Made by a program: the position numbers and the translations under genes
The notes under the pieces: generated by a model
The model's input: only the letters and a program-made list of their open reading frames with translations
Database searches by the model: none
What the model was told of the DNA's origin: nothing
DNA from: Oceanospirillales bacterium
GTDB lineage: Bacteria > Pseudomonadota > Gammaproteobacteria > Xanthomonadales > SZUA-36
Assembly (NCBI GenBank): GCA_003233115.1
Contig: QIKV01000124.1
Coordinates: forward strand, 17,982 to 81,981
Reading direction: 5' to 3'
DNA length: 64,000 nucleotides
Part shown: positions 38,319-49,515 of the stretch, one piece after another
Position numbering within the stretch: position 1 is the stretch's first letter
Layout of the letters: each line of letters begins with the position of its first letter

Positions 38319-38910
38319 CCTCGATGGATTTAATCAACACCACTTCGGTCGGAACATCGTTCTTGCCGGTCGGCACGAAGCGAATGTCATCGACCACGTC
38401 CATGCCGTCAATGACCCGGCCAAAAACGGTATAGCCCCACTCGCGGGAATTGGCCTTGCCCTTGTGGTCAAGCGCGCCGTTGAGTTCAACATTGATAAAA
38501 AACTGTGAGGTTGCAGAGTTAACGTCATTGGTGCGTGCCATGGCGACAGTGCCGCGGGTGTTTTTCAAACCGTTGTCTGCCTCGTTGGGGATCGGGTCAC
38601 GGGTTGGCTTTTTCTTCATATCAGGCGTCATTCCGCCGCCCTGGATCATGAAGTAGCTGATGACGCGATGAAATATTGTACCGCTATAAAAACCGTCGTT
38701 GACGTATTGCAGGAAATTCTCGACAGTTTTAGGCGCCGCTTGCGGGAACAGTTCCAAGCGGATGTCGCCACGGTTGGTATGGATCGTAACCTGCGGGTTT
38801 TTCGCTCCTGATGGTGTGTCGGTTTGTGCGTCTGTTTGTACGTCAGTCTGTGCGTGAGCAGCAGGCAGGCTAATCATCAGTACAGCAAAAAAAGAAAGCA
38901 GCCACTTCAT
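38311..38910 (-). CDS. Cyclophilin-type peptidyl-prolyl cis-trans isomerase, secreted
   Basis: Signal peptide; FHRVISYFMIQGGG, ARTNDVNSATSQFFINV. Confidence 0.93.
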   Translation of the reverse strand: MKWLLSFFAVLMISLPAAHAQTDVQTDAQTDTPSGAKNPQVTIHTNRGDIRLELFPQAAPKTVENFLQYVNDGFYSGTIFHRVISYFMIQGGGMTPDMKKKPTRDPIPNEADNGLKNTRGTVAMARTNDVNSATSQFFINVELNGALDHKGKANSREWGYTVFGRVIDGMDVVDDIRFVPTGKNDVPTEVVLIKSIEVD

Positions 38911-39175
38911 GGTGTGATTCTCCAATTTAAGGATTCAGGTTGCCAATGATACTGGGGTGTTGGACAAGCATAAAGGGTTGATAATTCCCTGCCATTTCGG
39001 CGGCTGGATTCTCGCTCCTCAAAGGTGCCGCCAGAGCCCCACTTCACAGCCGCTTTATGGTAGAATATCCTGCTTGCACATAGAACAAAGACAATCATTT
39101 CCAAATCACCTTAGTGCGACTTTTAAATCGCTATATATCAATCAGATATAACATATTTCGGAGAATATACATTTA

Positions 39176-41740
39176 ATGCCTGAGCTCGCCAGAGAAGTCC
39201 TGCAGGTCAACCTGGAAGACGAGATGCGCCAGTCCTATATGGACTATGCGATGAGCGTCATCGTAGGCCGGGCATTGCCGGATGTGCGGGACGGCCTGAA
39301 ACCCGTGCACCGGCGCGTACTGTACGCCATGAGCGTGTTAGGTAACGACTGGAATAAAGCCTATAAAAAGTCTGCCCGTGTAGTAGGTGATGTGATTGGT
39401 AAATATCATCCGCACGGTGATTCCGCTGTCTACGACACCATCGTGCGCATGGCTCAGCCATTTGCGATGCGCTATATGTTGGTGGACGGGCAGGGTAACT
39501 TTGGCTCGGTCGATGGTGATGCGGCGGCAGCCATGCGTTACACCGAGGTCCGCATGTCGAGGCTGGCGCATGAACTGCTGGCTGACCTGGATAAGGAAAC
39601 CGTAGAGTTCGGGCCGAACTATGACGAGTCTGAGCACGAACCATTGGTTTTGCCTACGCGTGTGCCAGGATTGTTGATCAATGGGTCAGCCGGTATCGCA
39701 GTGGGTATGGCCACCAATATCCCGCCACACAACCTGATTGAGGTGATCAATGCGACCATTGCACTGATTGAAAATCCGGCGTTGGACATCGACGGCATCA
39801 TGGAGCATCTGCCAGGCCCGGATTTCCCCACGGCCGGCATGATTAACGGTGCGCAGGGTATTTACGATGCTTATCATACTGGCCGTGGCCGCATTTACAT
39901 GCGGGCAAAATCCCACGTGGAAACCAATGAGCGCAATGGCAAAGATTCGCTGATTGTTACTGAATTACCCTACCAGGTGAACAAGGCCCGCCTGCTGGAA
40001 AAGATAGCTGAACTGGTTAAGGGTAAAAAGATTGACGGCATTACTGAATTGCGCGATGAGTCCGATAAGGACGGCATGCGTGTTGTCATCGAGTTGCGTC
40101 GCGGTGAGGTGCCCGAGGTTATCCTGAATAATCTCTATAAACAGACCGTGATGCAGAACGTGTTCGGTATCAACATGGTTGCGCTGGTCAATGGCCAGCC
40201 ACGGGTTCTGAATCTGAAGGAAATCCTGCAGGCTTTTATTGGCCATCGCCGGGAGGTTGTTACCCGGCGTACGCTTTTTGATTTGCGCAAGGCGCGCAAC
40301 CGCGCCCACGTGCTGGAAGGCCTGACCGTTGCGTTAGCGAACCTTGATGAATTGATCAATCTGGTAAAGAGTTCACCGTCACCGGCAGAGGCCAGGGAGC
40401 GCCTGTTGGCCAGGCGCTGGAATCCGGGCCTGGTAGGCGCCATGCTGGGGCAGGGCGGCGCCGAGACTTCACGGCCTGAGAACCTCGATTTGAAATTTGG
40501 TCTACAGGATGACGGCTACCGGCTGTCGCCGGTCCAGGCCCAGGAAATCCTCAATATGCGCTTGCACAGGCTGACGGGTCTGGAGCAGGAGAAATTAACC
40601 AAAGAGTATGAGGAAATCCTCGCAGGAGTCAGGGCTTTGCTGGAAATTCTTTCTGACCCGACCCGCCTGATGATGGTTATTCGGGAAGAACTCGAAGATG
40701 TGCGGGAACAGTATGGCGATGAGCGGCGCACCGTCATACTCGAGAAGAAGCTCGATCTGAGCCTCGAAGACCTGATCACCGAGGAAGACGTGGTGGTTAC
40801 CATATCCCATGCCGGGTATGCCAAGTCTCAAACGCTGGATCGCTACCAGGCTCAGCGCCGTGGCGGTAAAGGTAAATCTGCGACCAAGGTCAAAGAAGAG
40901 GATTTTATCGACGAAATTTTTGTGGCCAATACGCACGATACACTCTTATGTTTTACCTCGCGTGGCAAAATTTACTGGCTCAAAGTTTACCAATTACCGC
41001 AAGCCAGCCACATGAGTCGCGGCAAGCCGATAGTCAACCTGTTGCCGCTGGAGAAAGACGAACGGGTCAACGCGGTTTTGCCGGTACGGGAGTACTCACA
41101 AGACAAGTTTGTGTTTTTTGCAACCCGTAAGGGTATCGTCAAAAAAACCCCGTTGCCGGCTTATGGAAATCAGCGCGTTAATGGTATCTGGGCAATTAAC
41201 CTGGATGACGATGACGAGCTGGTCAACGTCGAAATTACCGCAGGTAGCAGCGAAGTGATGCTGTTCGCCGACTCCGGCAAATGTATTCGCTTCGCAGAAA
41301 GCAATGTCACTTCAGTCGGGCGCACCGCGCGGGGGGTTATCGGCATTCGCCTCAAACAGGGTCAGCGTGTGGTTTCTATGCTGGTGCTTGGAGAGGGCGA
41401 TATCCTGACGGTGACCGAACGTGGCTTTGGCAAGCGCTCACATCCCGATGAACATTCCTGTCAGGGCCGGGGTGGCCAGGGCGTTATCGGTATTCAGACA
41501 TCGGCACGCAATGGCGCACTCATCGCGGCACTGCAGGTGACTGACGAGGATGACATCATGTTGATTTCTGATGGTGGTACGCTGGTCAGGACCCACGCAG
41601 ATGAAATTTCAACCCTGGGCCGCAATACCCAGGGCGTGACACTGATCCGCCTGCGGGATGACGAAAACCTGGTCGGCCTGGCACGGATTCAGTCCGAGGA
41701 CGAAGAAGAAGAAGAGCAGGAAGGCCCCGAAGAACTGTAG
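39176..41740 (+). CDS. gyrA: DNA gyrase subunit A
   Basis: [46 protein letters not shown], GyrA-box-like [12 protein letters not shown]. Confidence 0.98.
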   Translation: MPELAREVLQVNLEDEMRQSYMDYAMSVIVGRALPDVRDGLKPVHRRVLYAMSVLGNDWNKAYKKSARVVGDVIGKYHPHGDSAVYDTIVRMAQPFAMRYMLVDGQGNFGSVDGDAAAAMRYTEVRMSRLAHELLADLDKETVEFGPNYDESEHEPLVLPTRVPGLLINGSAGIAVGMATNIPPHNLIEVINATIALIENPALDIDGIMEHLPGPDFPTAGMINGAQGIYDAYHTGRGRIYMRAKSHVETNERNGKDSLIVTELPYQVNKARLLEKIAELVKGKKIDGITELRDESDKDGMRVVIELRRGEVPEVILNNLYKQTVMQNVFGINMVALVNGQPRVLNLKEILQAFIGHRREVVTRRTLFDLRKARNRAHVLEGLTVALANLDELINLVKSSPSPAEARERLLARRWNPGLVGAMLGQGGAETSRPENLDLKFGLQDDGYRLSPVQAQEILNMRLHRLTGLEQEKLTKEYEEILAGVRALLEILSDPTRLMMVIREELEDVREQYGDERRTVILEKKLDLSLEDLITEEDVVVTISHAGYAKSQTLDRYQAQRRGGKGKSATKVKEEDFIDEIFVANTHDTLLCFTSRGKIYWLKVYQLPQASHMSRGKPIVNLLPLEKDERVNAVLPVREYSQDKFVFFATRKGIVKKTPLPAYGNQRVNGIWAINLDDDDELVNVEITAGSSEVMLFADSGKCIRFAESNVTSVGRTARGVIGIRLKQGQRVVSMLVLGEGDILTVTERGFGKRSHPDEHSCQGRGGQGVIGIQTSARNGALIAALQVTDEDDIMLISDGGTLVRTHADEISTLGRNTQGVTLIRLRDDENLVGLARIQSEDEEEEEQEGPEEL

Positions 41741-42087
41741 GAAGAACCAGGCGGGGCCGGGAACCGGTATCGTTGTTCGAGCAATGGTGCGCCAACATCC
41801 CGGTTGGTGGCGGTCGCACACCGGCGCTACCCGTATCCCGCTGGACGCAAATCCAGAGATTTCCTTATCCTCCATCATTTTCAGGAACTTTGAACAGGTG
41901 CGCATGGTCAATTCCTTCGGTAACTGTCAGGTAGTGAAAAAAGATTGACGGGAAGTTGATCTAACGCAAGAAAGCACGATTAAAACTGTGACAGAATCCC
42001 GCCATATTCCACAGCGATTCATTCTATAGGGTCGCTTTTTAATATTGGGCTTTACGATTTATACAGAAAACCGGAGAACCTGTATCC

Positions 42088-44070
42088 ATGATTCCTGAAC
42101 TTGGCCATTTTGCCCTGATTTTGGCATTAGTCATTGTATTGATGCAGGCAGCGTTGCCGCTGGCGGGTGCTGCCAGAAACAATGTCCAGTGGATGCAACT
42201 GGCCCGGCCGCTGGCCTATGCCCAATCCCTTTTTCTGCTGCTGGCCCTGGCCAGCCTGACCTGGTCCTTTGTTGTTTCTGACTTTTCGGTCAGGTATGTG
42301 GCGATGAATTCAAATTTGGCGTTGCCGATTGCCTACCGGATATCAGCGGTTTGGGGTGGGCATGAAGGGTCTCTGCTTTTTTGGGCGTTTGTCATGGGAC
42401 TGTGGTCAACAGCGGTGGCGTTGTTCAGCCGCAAGCTCCCACTCGATACCGTTGCCCGCGTGCTCGGGATCATGGGGATTATCAGTATCGGATTCCTGCT
42501 TTTCATGCTGATGACATCGAATCCTTTTGCAAGACTGATTCCAGCGGCTATGGATGGGCGCGATCTGAACCCCTTGCTGCAAGACCCTGGCCTTGCACTT
42601 CATCCGCCCTTTTTATATATGGGTTATGTGGGCTTTTCCGTCGCTTTCAGTTTTGCCGCCGCCGCATTGCTGAGTGGTCGCCTGGACGCAGCCTGGGCGC
42701 GCTGGTCCCGGCCCTGGACGACGGTGGCCTGGGCATTCCTGACGTTGGGTAATGCCTTGGGAAGCTGGTGGGCTTATTACGAACTTGGCTGGGGCGGATG
42801 GTGGTTCTGGGATCCGGTTGAAAACTCCTCGTTCATGCCCTGGCTGGTGGGCACGGCGCTGATACACTCTTTGGCCGTTACTGAAAAACGTGGAACCTTC
42901 AAGACCTGGACCGTGCTGCTGGCCTTGCTGACGTTCTCGCTCAGCTTGCTGGGGACCTTTCTGGTTCGTTCCGGTGTACTTACTTCCGTTCACGCTTTTA
43001 CCACTGACCCGGCCCGCGGTATGTTTGTGCTGGCCTTCCTCGGCGTTGTTATTGGTGGTTCACTGGCACTGTATGCCTGGCGCGGACCGCAAATACGCAG
43101 TACAGGGAAATTCCATGTTTTTTCCCGCGAGTCCTTCCTGCTCGTCAACAACGTTTTACTGGTGGTTGCGGCCGGCGCAGTATTGATTGGCACCCTGTAT
43201 CCATTGATCATTGATGCATTGGGCCTGGGAAAAATCTCGGTAGGCCCACCCTATTTTAACCGCGTATTCATTCCCATCATGATTCCTGTGCTCTTCCTGA
43301 TGGGAATAGGCCCTATGATGCGCTGGAAGAAAGACGACCCTGTTGCACTGGCACGGCATCTGCGCCTGGTATTTCTATCCAGTCTTGTCATTGCGGCACT
43401 TTTCGTATTTTTTGTTACCAGTGAACTTTCCCCTGGTGTATTTCTCAGTGTTGCGGTATCAATCTGGATTATAGGGGGTGCGTTGCTTACCTTCTGGAGG
43501 CGGGTCAAACTGAAAGATGATCTGGTTACCGGGTTCAGAAAAATACCCCTGTCTTTCTATGGCATGACGCTCGCACATATCGGAATTGCCGTGCTGGTCA
43601 TTGGCATCACCTTCGTTTCGACCAACAGCATTGAAAAAGTTGTCCGCATGGACCTGGGCCAAAGCCTGGATATCGGTGAGTATACGTTCAAATTTGAAGG
43701 TATCAAGGACGTAACGGGGGTAAATTATCAGGCCAGCGAAGGTACCATAACCGTGACCCGCGCAGGTCAAGCAGTTACCACGTTGAGACCTCAAAAGCGC
43801 TATTACCCGAGACAGCAGAAACCCATGACTGAGGCCGCAATTGAAGCAGGTTTTTCGCGTGATTTGTATGTTGCCCTGGGCGATCAATTGGATTCCGGTG
43901 CCTGGAGCGTCCGCATCCAGTACAAGCCCTATCTGAGATGGATATGGGTGGGTGCGCTATTCATGGCTCTGGGAGGATTCCTGGCCGTCGGTGACAGGCG
44001 CTACCGGCGTATTACCAGGAAACAGGAAGAACTGGACGGAATGATTAACGTAGCACCGAGCTTCTCATGA
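42088..44070 (+). CDS. ccmF: Cytochrome c-type biogenesis / heme lyase CcmF
   Basis: Polytopic; WGGHEGSLLFW, GWGGWWFWDPVENSSFMPWLVGTALIHSLAVTEKRG WWD motif. Confidence 0.97.
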   Translation: MIPELGHFALILALVIVLMQAALPLAGAARNNVQWMQLARPLAYAQSLFLLLALASLTWSFVVSDFSVRYVAMNSNLALPIAYRISAVWGGHEGSLLFWAFVMGLWSTAVALFSRKLPLDTVARVLGIMGIISIGFLLFMLMTSNPFARLIPAAMDGRDLNPLLQDPGLALHPPFLYMGYVGFSVAFSFAAAALLSGRLDAAWARWSRPWTTVAWAFLTLGNALGSWWAYYELGWGGWWFWDPVENSSFMPWLVGTALIHSLAVTEKRGTFKTWTVLLALLTFSLSLLGTFLVRSGVLTSVHAFTTDPARGMFVLAFLGVVIGGSLALYAWRGPQIRSTGKFHVFSRESFLLVNNVLLVVAAGAVLIGTLYPLIIDALGLGKISVGPPYFNRVFIPIMIPVLFLMGIGPMMRWKKDDPVALARHLRLVFLSSLVIAALFVFFVTSELSPGVFLSVAVSIWIIGGALLTFWRRVKLKDDLVTGFRKIPLSFYGMTLAHIGIAVLVIGITFVSTNSIEKVVRMDLGQSLDIGEYTFKFEGIKDVTGVNYQASEGTITVTRAGQAVTTLRPQKRYYPRQQKPMTEAAIEAGFSRDLYVALGDQLDSGAWSVRIQYKPYLRWIWVGALFMALGGFLAVGDRRYRRITRKQEELDGMINVAPSFS

Positions 44071-44552
44071 TTAACGCTGGCATCAAATTGCTGTTGGTCC
44101 TGGTGGCGATCACATTGAGCCAGGGCCTGTTGGCCGGAGAAATCCTGTCCGCGCCGCCGGACCCCATCGTATTCGCGGATACCGCTCAGGAAGCGCGTTA
44201 TGAAAATTTGATCAAGCAATTTCGCTGCCTGGTATGCCAGAACCAGACGATTGCTGATTCCAATGCCGAGTTGGCACAGGACCTGCGCATTGAAATTTCC
44301 GGCATGATTAAGGACGGCAAGACTGACCAGCAGGTCATCGACTTTCTGGTAGCCCGTTATGGTGAATTTATACTCTACCTTCCGCGCCTTAATACGACCA
44401 CCTTCCTGCTTTGGTTCCTGCCCGGCATTCTTCTGATACTGGGCCTGTTGATTGTTTTGGGGGTTATTAAAAGAAGAAGTAACCAAAAGCAGGAACTTGC
44501 GCTGGATAAAAATGCCGAAAAGCGGCTCAACAAACTACTTGGAACAGATTGA
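44067..44552 (+). CDS. ccmH: Cytochrome c-type biogenesis protein CcmH (thiol-disulfide)
   Basis: FRCLVCQNQTIADSNAELAQDLRIEI (LRCxxCQNQ). Confidence 0.95.
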   Translation: MINAGIKLLLVLVAITLSQGLLAGEILSAPPDPIVFADTAQEARYENLIKQFRCLVCQNQTIADSNAELAQDLRIEISGMIKDGKTDQQVIDFLVARYGEFILYLPRLNTTTFLLWFLPGILLILGLLIVLGVIKRRSNQKQELALDKNAEKRLNKLLGTD

Positions 44553-44569
44553 CAGGATACCTGACCCGT

Positions 44570-45484
44570 ATGATTTTTTGGCTCATTGTTACCGTTTTTA
44601 TTATTATTGCCCTGTTGGTAGTACTGAAGCCCTATTGGCGCAAAACTGCTAAACCTTCACCGGATAATAGCGATCTTAACGTCCGTCTTTACAAGCTCCG
44701 CCTGGCGGAACTTGAAGCTGACCTTAACAACGAAGCACTGGATGAAGAGCAGTACAACCAGGCAGTATCCGAGCTGAAACTGCAACTCCTGAGCGATGTC
44801 CCTGCAGAACCAGAGAGCAGGAAAAATGCACCCCGGCGGTCAAAGCAGACGGTTATTGCCATGGTGCTTTTAGTGCCGGCGGTATCGATTGGCCTGTATG
44901 CCCTGCTCGGCAATATGGATATTGCTACCGGTAAGGTCGATATAACTGCCAGGCCAGGGGAACAGGAAATTCAAAATATCATATCGTCATTTGCCGAAAA
45001 GCTGGAGTCCCAGCCTGACGATGTGAATGGCTGGGTGCTACTGGGCCGTTCATATGTCGTCATCGATCAGATTGACAATGCAATTTCTGCTTATGGAAGA
45101 GCCTATGCACTGGCGCCGAAGAATATCGACGTGCTCACCGGTCTTGCCGAAGCACTGGCTCTCGCAAATAACAATCAAATCCAGGGCCGATCTATGGAAT
45201 TGCTGCAAGAGGCACTCGAAATCGATCAGAGTAATCCCCGCGTGCTGTGGCTGGCCGGCTATGCCCAGGCACAGCTTGGCAATAATAAGCAAGCAGTCAA
45301 GTATTGGAAAACGCTCCTTTCACTCTTGCCTCCGGATGATAAGGAGGTACAGATGATACGTCAGTTTATAACCCAGATCGGCGGACAAATAGACGATGTG
45401 GAGGAATCCCCCGTGGCAGAGGGCACGCAAGACAGTATCAACCCCGGCGTGCAGGGGTCGGGCGACAGCGACGGAATCAGATAG
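44570..45484 (+). CDS. ccmI: c-type cytochrome biogenesis protein CcmI (TPR)
   Basis: N-terminal TM, KLRLAELEADLNNEALDEEQYNQAVSELKLQLL, TPR region; follows ccmH. Confidence 0.9.
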   Translation: MIFWLIVTVFIIIALLVVLKPYWRKTAKPSPDNSDLNVRLYKLRLAELEADLNNEALDEEQYNQAVSELKLQLLSDVPAEPESRKNAPRRSKQTVIAMVLLVPAVSIGLYALLGNMDIATGKVDITARPGEQEIQNIISSFAEKLESQPDDVNGWVLLGRSYVVIDQIDNAISAYGRAYALAPKNIDVLTGLAEALALANNNQIQGRSMELLQEALEIDQSNPRVLWLAGYAQAQLGNNKQAVKYWKTLLSLLPPDDKEVQMIRQFITQIGGQIDDVEESPVAEGTQDSINPGVQGSGDSDGIR

Positions 45485-45646
45485 GGCTTTACAGCCAATG
45501 AGCGCATGCCCGTTTAATCCGGTAATGCCGACGGCGCTGATCAGGGTTACCAGCGTCAGCCCACACGATGCTGTGCGGAGCTGGATTTTCTGCCGCCAAC
45601 CGAACCCAGTAACAAACATACTCTATTGACAAGCAGGTATTGAACG

Positions 45647-46225
45647 ATGACGCAGCAGATCGCCACCAAAGCCGGTAATAAGGGCTCCATAGGAGCTTAC
45701 TTGCCTTTATTGATATTCGTGACAATCGGCATCTTTCTGGGCGTTGGATTGTTCCTGAATCCGCACCTGATCCCGTCACCGCTTATCGGCAGACCCGTTC
45801 CTGAGTTCAACCTGCCACCCGTCAAAGGCCGCGAACTGGGGCTTTCAAGTGCCGATTTCAAAACCGGTGAAGTATCAATACTTAATGTCTTTGCCTCCTG
45901 GTGTACTGCCTGTCTTGAAGAGCACCCCTTCATGATGAGTCTTTCCGAGTCAGGCCTGGTGCAGTTTTATGGACTTAATTACAAGGACAGTCCGGATGCC
46001 GCGTCCGAGTGGCTGGACAAATATGGTGATCCCTACATGCGCACCGGTGCCGATATCAACGGTCGTGTCGCCATTGATTGGGGCGTATACGGTGTGCCTG
46101 AAACTTTTATCGTCGACCAGCAAGGAATAATTGCCTACAAATATATCGGGGCGATCAATCAAAAAGTACTGGATGAAGAAATCCTGCCAGTGATTAGAAA
46201 ACTGAAGAATACCAAGCATGATTGA
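45647..46225 (+). CDS. ccmG: Thiol:disulfide interchange protein DsbE/CcmG
   Basis: LNVFASWCTACLEEHP thioredoxin-like active site; GVYGVPETFIVDQQGII. Confidence 0.93.
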   Translation: MTQQIATKAGNKGSIGAYLPLLIFVTIGIFLGVGLFLNPHLIPSPLIGRPVPEFNLPPVKGRELGLSSADFKTGEVSILNVFASWCTACLEEHPFMMSLSESGLVQFYGLNYKDSPDAASEWLDKYGDPYMRTGADINGRVAIDWGVYGVPETFIVDQQGIIAYKYIGAINQKVLDEEILPVIRKLKNTKHD

Positions 46226-46967
46226 GATCGCCGGTATTGGCCTGTTAACGGCCTTTTTTGCAGGCGTCATTTCCTTTTTGTCACCTTGTGTTTTGCCGAT
46301 GGTACCTGGCTATCTTTCCTATGTTAGCGGCCAGTCACTCGAGGATATGAAAAAACAGCAAAGTATGCGCGACAGACTCGAAGTTGTGCTGTTGAGCCTG
46401 TATTTTGTACTGGGTTTTACGGCGGTGTTCGTCGCCTTTGGTGCGACCGCTTCAGTACTTGGCCGACTGCTGCTGGCTTACCGCTATGAGCTCAATATCG
46501 TTAGCGGAGTTGTGATCATTTTGTTTGGCCTGTTTTTGACGGGCCTGTTGCGCTTTAACTGGCTGCAGCGCGATTACCGGATGCACGGCAATCCGAAGCA
46601 ATCAGTCAATGGCCGGCCAACGGCTGCATTCGTATTGGGACTAGCCTTCGCATTTGGCTGGACGCCTTGCATTGGCCCGGTGCTTGGTTCCATTCTGATG
46701 CTGAGTGCAAACACGCTCACCGTGGGCGGTGGTATCGCCCTGTTATCAGTCTACTCACTGGGTCTCGGCTTGCCTTTTATCGCACTGGCTCTGTTCACAA
46801 ACCATTTTATGAAGCATTTTGGTCATCTGCAACGCCATACCCGTATGATTCAGGTGGGTGCGGGGGTGCTCATGATAATTATGGGGATTGCGGTGATTAC
46901 CGGCTATTTAAGTGACTTTGCATGGTGGCTATTCAGGACATTCCCGGTGTTTGCCAAGATAGGCTGA
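46218..46967 (+). CDS. ccdA: Cytochrome c biogenesis protein CcdA (DsbD TM family)
   Basis: FFAGVISFLSPCVLPMVPGYLSYVSG and FAFGWTPCIGPVLGSIL conserved Cys motifs. Confidence 0.93.
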   Translation: MIEIAGIGLLTAFFAGVISFLSPCVLPMVPGYLSYVSGQSLEDMKKQQSMRDRLEVVLLSLYFVLGFTAVFVAFGATASVLGRLLLAYRYELNIVSGVVIILFGLFLTGLLRFNWLQRDYRMHGNPKQSVNGRPTAAFVLGLAFAFGWTPCIGPVLGSILMLSANTLTVGGGIALLSVYSLGLGLPFIALALFTNHFMKHFGHLQRHTRMIQVGAGVLMIIMGIAVITGYLSDFAWWLFRTFPVFAKIG

Positions 46968-47189
46968 GGCCAGCAGGGCCAGCCCACAGCTTTGGTTGGC
47001 GGCCAGTGCAGGTCTGGAGTACAATAAATTAAGACCACGTGTGCTGAGCCCGGAAACCAACGAACTGACCTATGATGGCGGTTACATTTTCGGGCCACCC
47101 CGGACGGGAAAGCGGGAGCGGTTACCCGGCCCGCAGCGCACAGCGTTTTTTTGACAACAGGACTTGATCCCCGGAGGACAGGTACCGAT

Positions 47190-47975
47190 ATGGTTAACTA
47201 TGCGATTGTTGGTGGCGGCAGGCTTGCACGTCATTTCTCACAGTATTTTCACTTGCTGAAAATACCCCATACCTGCTGGACGCGTGACCGTTGGTCATCA
47301 TTCAACACATTTGAAATATCCGATGCTGGGCAGCGCTTGCGGGACACGATTGGCAATGCGGAGCGTGTTTTGTTACTGGTCTCAGATAACGCCATCACTG
47401 CTTTATTGAAACAGTATCCGTTCCTGTATGAGAAGCGCCTCATTCATTGTAGCGGGGCTTTAAGTTTTCCCGGCGTTGCCGGGGCGCACCCGTTAATGAC
47501 GTTTGCCGATGATCTGTACGACCTTGAAACTTACCGGTCGGTACCGTTCATGCTCGAAGCCGGGCTCTGTTTTGAGGACCTGCTGCCGGGTTTGGCCAAT
47601 CCGCACTTTGTTATCAAGGTGGAAAACAAGGCTGGCTACCATGCTATGTGTGTGCTGGCTGGGAATTTTGCCCAGGTTTTGTGGCAAGGGATTTCCGACC
47701 GCTTCGAAGAGCAACTCGCCTTGCCTGGCAAAACGCTGCATCCTTACCTGAGGCAGGTCGCCAGGAACTTTATACTGGCGCCCGGGGCAGCTTTGACCGG
47801 GCCGCTAACACGCAACGATCAGCACACCATCAAGCGAAACCTGCGTGCCCTGGAAGACGACCCACTGCAAGACCTGTACCAGGCTTTTATCCGCTTTTAC
47901 CAGGGTAGTGACACGCAACGCGACAGCCGGGCGCCAGCCGGTGCAGAGCAGGCCCAGGTGGGGCAAAGACCGTGA
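47190..47975 (+). CDS. Rossmann/DUF2520-like dehydrogenase (candidate PanG-type ketopantoate reductase)
   Basis: MVNYAIVGGGRLARHFSQYFHLL dinucleotide-binding motif, VSDNAI, CSGAL, HPLMTF; first gene of panB-panC-coaBC-coaX run. Confidence 0.8.
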   Translation: MVNYAIVGGGRLARHFSQYFHLLKIPHTCWTRDRWSSFNTFEISDAGQRLRDTIGNAERVLLLVSDNAITALLKQYPFLYEKRLIHCSGALSFPGVAGAHPLMTFADDLYDLETYRSVPFMLEAGLCFEDLLPGLANPHFVIKVENKAGYHAMCVLAGNFAQVLWQGISDRFEEQLALPGKTLHPYLRQVARNFILAPGAALTGPLTRNDQHTIKRNLRALEDDPLQDLYQAFIRFYQGSDTQRDSRAPAGAEQAQVGQRP

Positions 47976-48763
47976 ACGTACTTGATTTCCAGGCTTGCAA
48001 AAAGCGCGCTGAAAAGATCGTCATGCTGACCTGTTATGACTACACCTCTGCCCGAATTGTGCAGGATTCCGATGTGGATGTAATCCTGGTGGGCGACAGC
48101 GCTGCCATGGTCATGCACGGCCATGCTACGACCCTACCCGCCGACTCCGAAATGATGTGCCGGCACATCGAAAGCGTTGCCCGCGGTACAAGAGACAAAT
48201 TTATCATCGGCGATATGCCGTTTCTGTCTTTCCGGCGGTCTTTGCCCGATACCATGCAAACAGTGGGCGATATGATGAAAGCCGGCGCCCATGCGGTCAA
48301 GCTCGAAGGGTTTGACGGCAATGGCAACACCATCGCTCACATCGTCAAATCCGGTGTGCCGGTCATGGGGCATCTGGGTTTGACGCCGCAATCTGTCCAT
48401 CAAATTGGTGGCTACCGGGTGCAGGGCCGCGATGACTGCGCCGCAGACACGCTCAGGCAGGAAGCGCTGGCCTGTGAGCAAGCCGGCTGTTTTGCACTTG
48501 TACTTGAGTGTGTACCGGAACAACTGGCCGCTGACATCACGGGGTCGCTCAGTATCCCCACGATTGGTATCGGTGCGGGTGCCCACACCGATGGCCAGGT
48601 ATTGGTTATGCAGGATCTGCTCGGGCTTTCGGCCGACTTCAAGCCGAAATTTGTGCGTCAATACCTTGCGGGCCGACAACTGTGGAAAGACGCTTTTAAC
48701 GCCTGGGCCAGCGATGTAAGAAATGGCCACTTTCCAACCACTGATGAAAGTTACAGCCAATGA
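47972..48763 (+). CDS. panB: 3-methyl-2-oxobutanoate hydroxymethyltransferase
   Basis: IVMLTCYDYTSARIVQDSDVDVILVGDSAAMVMHGH; GVPVMGHLGLTPQSVHQIGGYRVQG; IGIGAG. Confidence 0.97.
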   Translation: MNVLDFQACKKRAEKIVMLTCYDYTSARIVQDSDVDVILVGDSAAMVMHGHATTLPADSEMMCRHIESVARGTRDKFIIGDMPFLSFRRSLPDTMQTVGDMMKAGAHAVKLEGFDGNGNTIAHIVKSGVPVMGHLGLTPQSVHQIGGYRVQGRDDCAADTLRQEALACEQAGCFALVLECVPEQLAADITGSLSIPTIGIGAGAHTDGQVLVMQDLLGLSADFKPKFVRQYLAGRQLWKDAFNAWASDVRNGHFPTTDESYSQ

Positions 48764-49515
48764 GGGTATTCACGTCCATGGCTCAATGGCAAGTGTTCCG
48801 TGCTGGCGTGCAGGTGCACCCGCTGGGTTTTGTGCCGACCATGGGAGCGCTGCACCGGGGTCATTTGTCATTACTGGAAGCCAGCAAGGAGCGAAATGCC
48901 TTCACTGTTGTGAGCGTATTCATCAACCCGAAACAGTTTGACGACAATGGTGATTTTGTGGCCTACCCGGTCGATTGCCAAAAAGATCTGGAGCAGCTTG
49001 AAAAGGCCTCGGCCGATGTGGTGTTGCTACCGGATGCAAGGCAGATTTATGCGGATGATTACCGCTTCAAAGTAACCGAGAGTGAATTCAGCCAGCAATT
49101 GTGCGGTGCGCACCGCCCCGGTCATTTTGACGGCGTACTGACCGTCGTGATGCGCCTGTTGAACCTGGTGCAGCCTGACAACGCATACTTTGGTGAAAAA
49201 GACTACCAGCAACTGCAACTTATTCGCAACATGGTGGCGGCATTTTTTATGCCGGTAAATATTGTTGCCTGCGCGACCGTTCGTGAAGCAGACGGCCTGG
49301 CTATGAGTTCCCGTAACCAACGGCTGGATGCCCGGCAAAGAAAAAAAGCAGCAGTCCTGTATGCCGCACTGAAGCAAAGTAAATCAGCGGAACAGGCCAG
49401 GGCTACGTTGCAGCAGCAGGGTTTCGAGGTGGAGTATGTTGAGGATATCGCTGACCGCCGTCTGGCCGCCACCCGGCTTGGAAACACGAGATTGATCGAT
49501 AATGTCCAGCTCTGA
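48760..49515 (+). CDS. panC: Pantoate--beta-alanine ligase
   Basis: GFVPTMGALHRGHLSLLEASK, VSVFINPKQF, YFGEKDYQQLQLIRNMV, GLAMSSRNQRL. Confidence 0.97.
   Translation: MRVFTSMAQWQVFRAGVQVHPLGFVPTMGALHRGHLSLLEASKERNAFTVVSVFINPKQFDDNGDFVAYPVDCQKDLEQLEKASADVVLLPDARQIYADDYRFKVTESEFSQQLCGAHRPGHFDGVLTVVMRLLNLVQPDNAYFGEKDYQQLQLIRNMVAAFFMPVNIVACATVREADGLAMSSRNQRLDARQRKKAAVLYAALKQSKSAEQARATLQQQGFEVEYVEDIADRRLAATRLGNTRLIDNVQL

Noticed and set aside
46968-47189. Small GTG ORF (VLSPETNELTYDGGYIFGPPRTGKRERLPGPQRTAFF) in the gap before the DUF2520-like gene
   Set aside because: No clear RBS or family; could be a real small ORF but not supportable from sequence alone.
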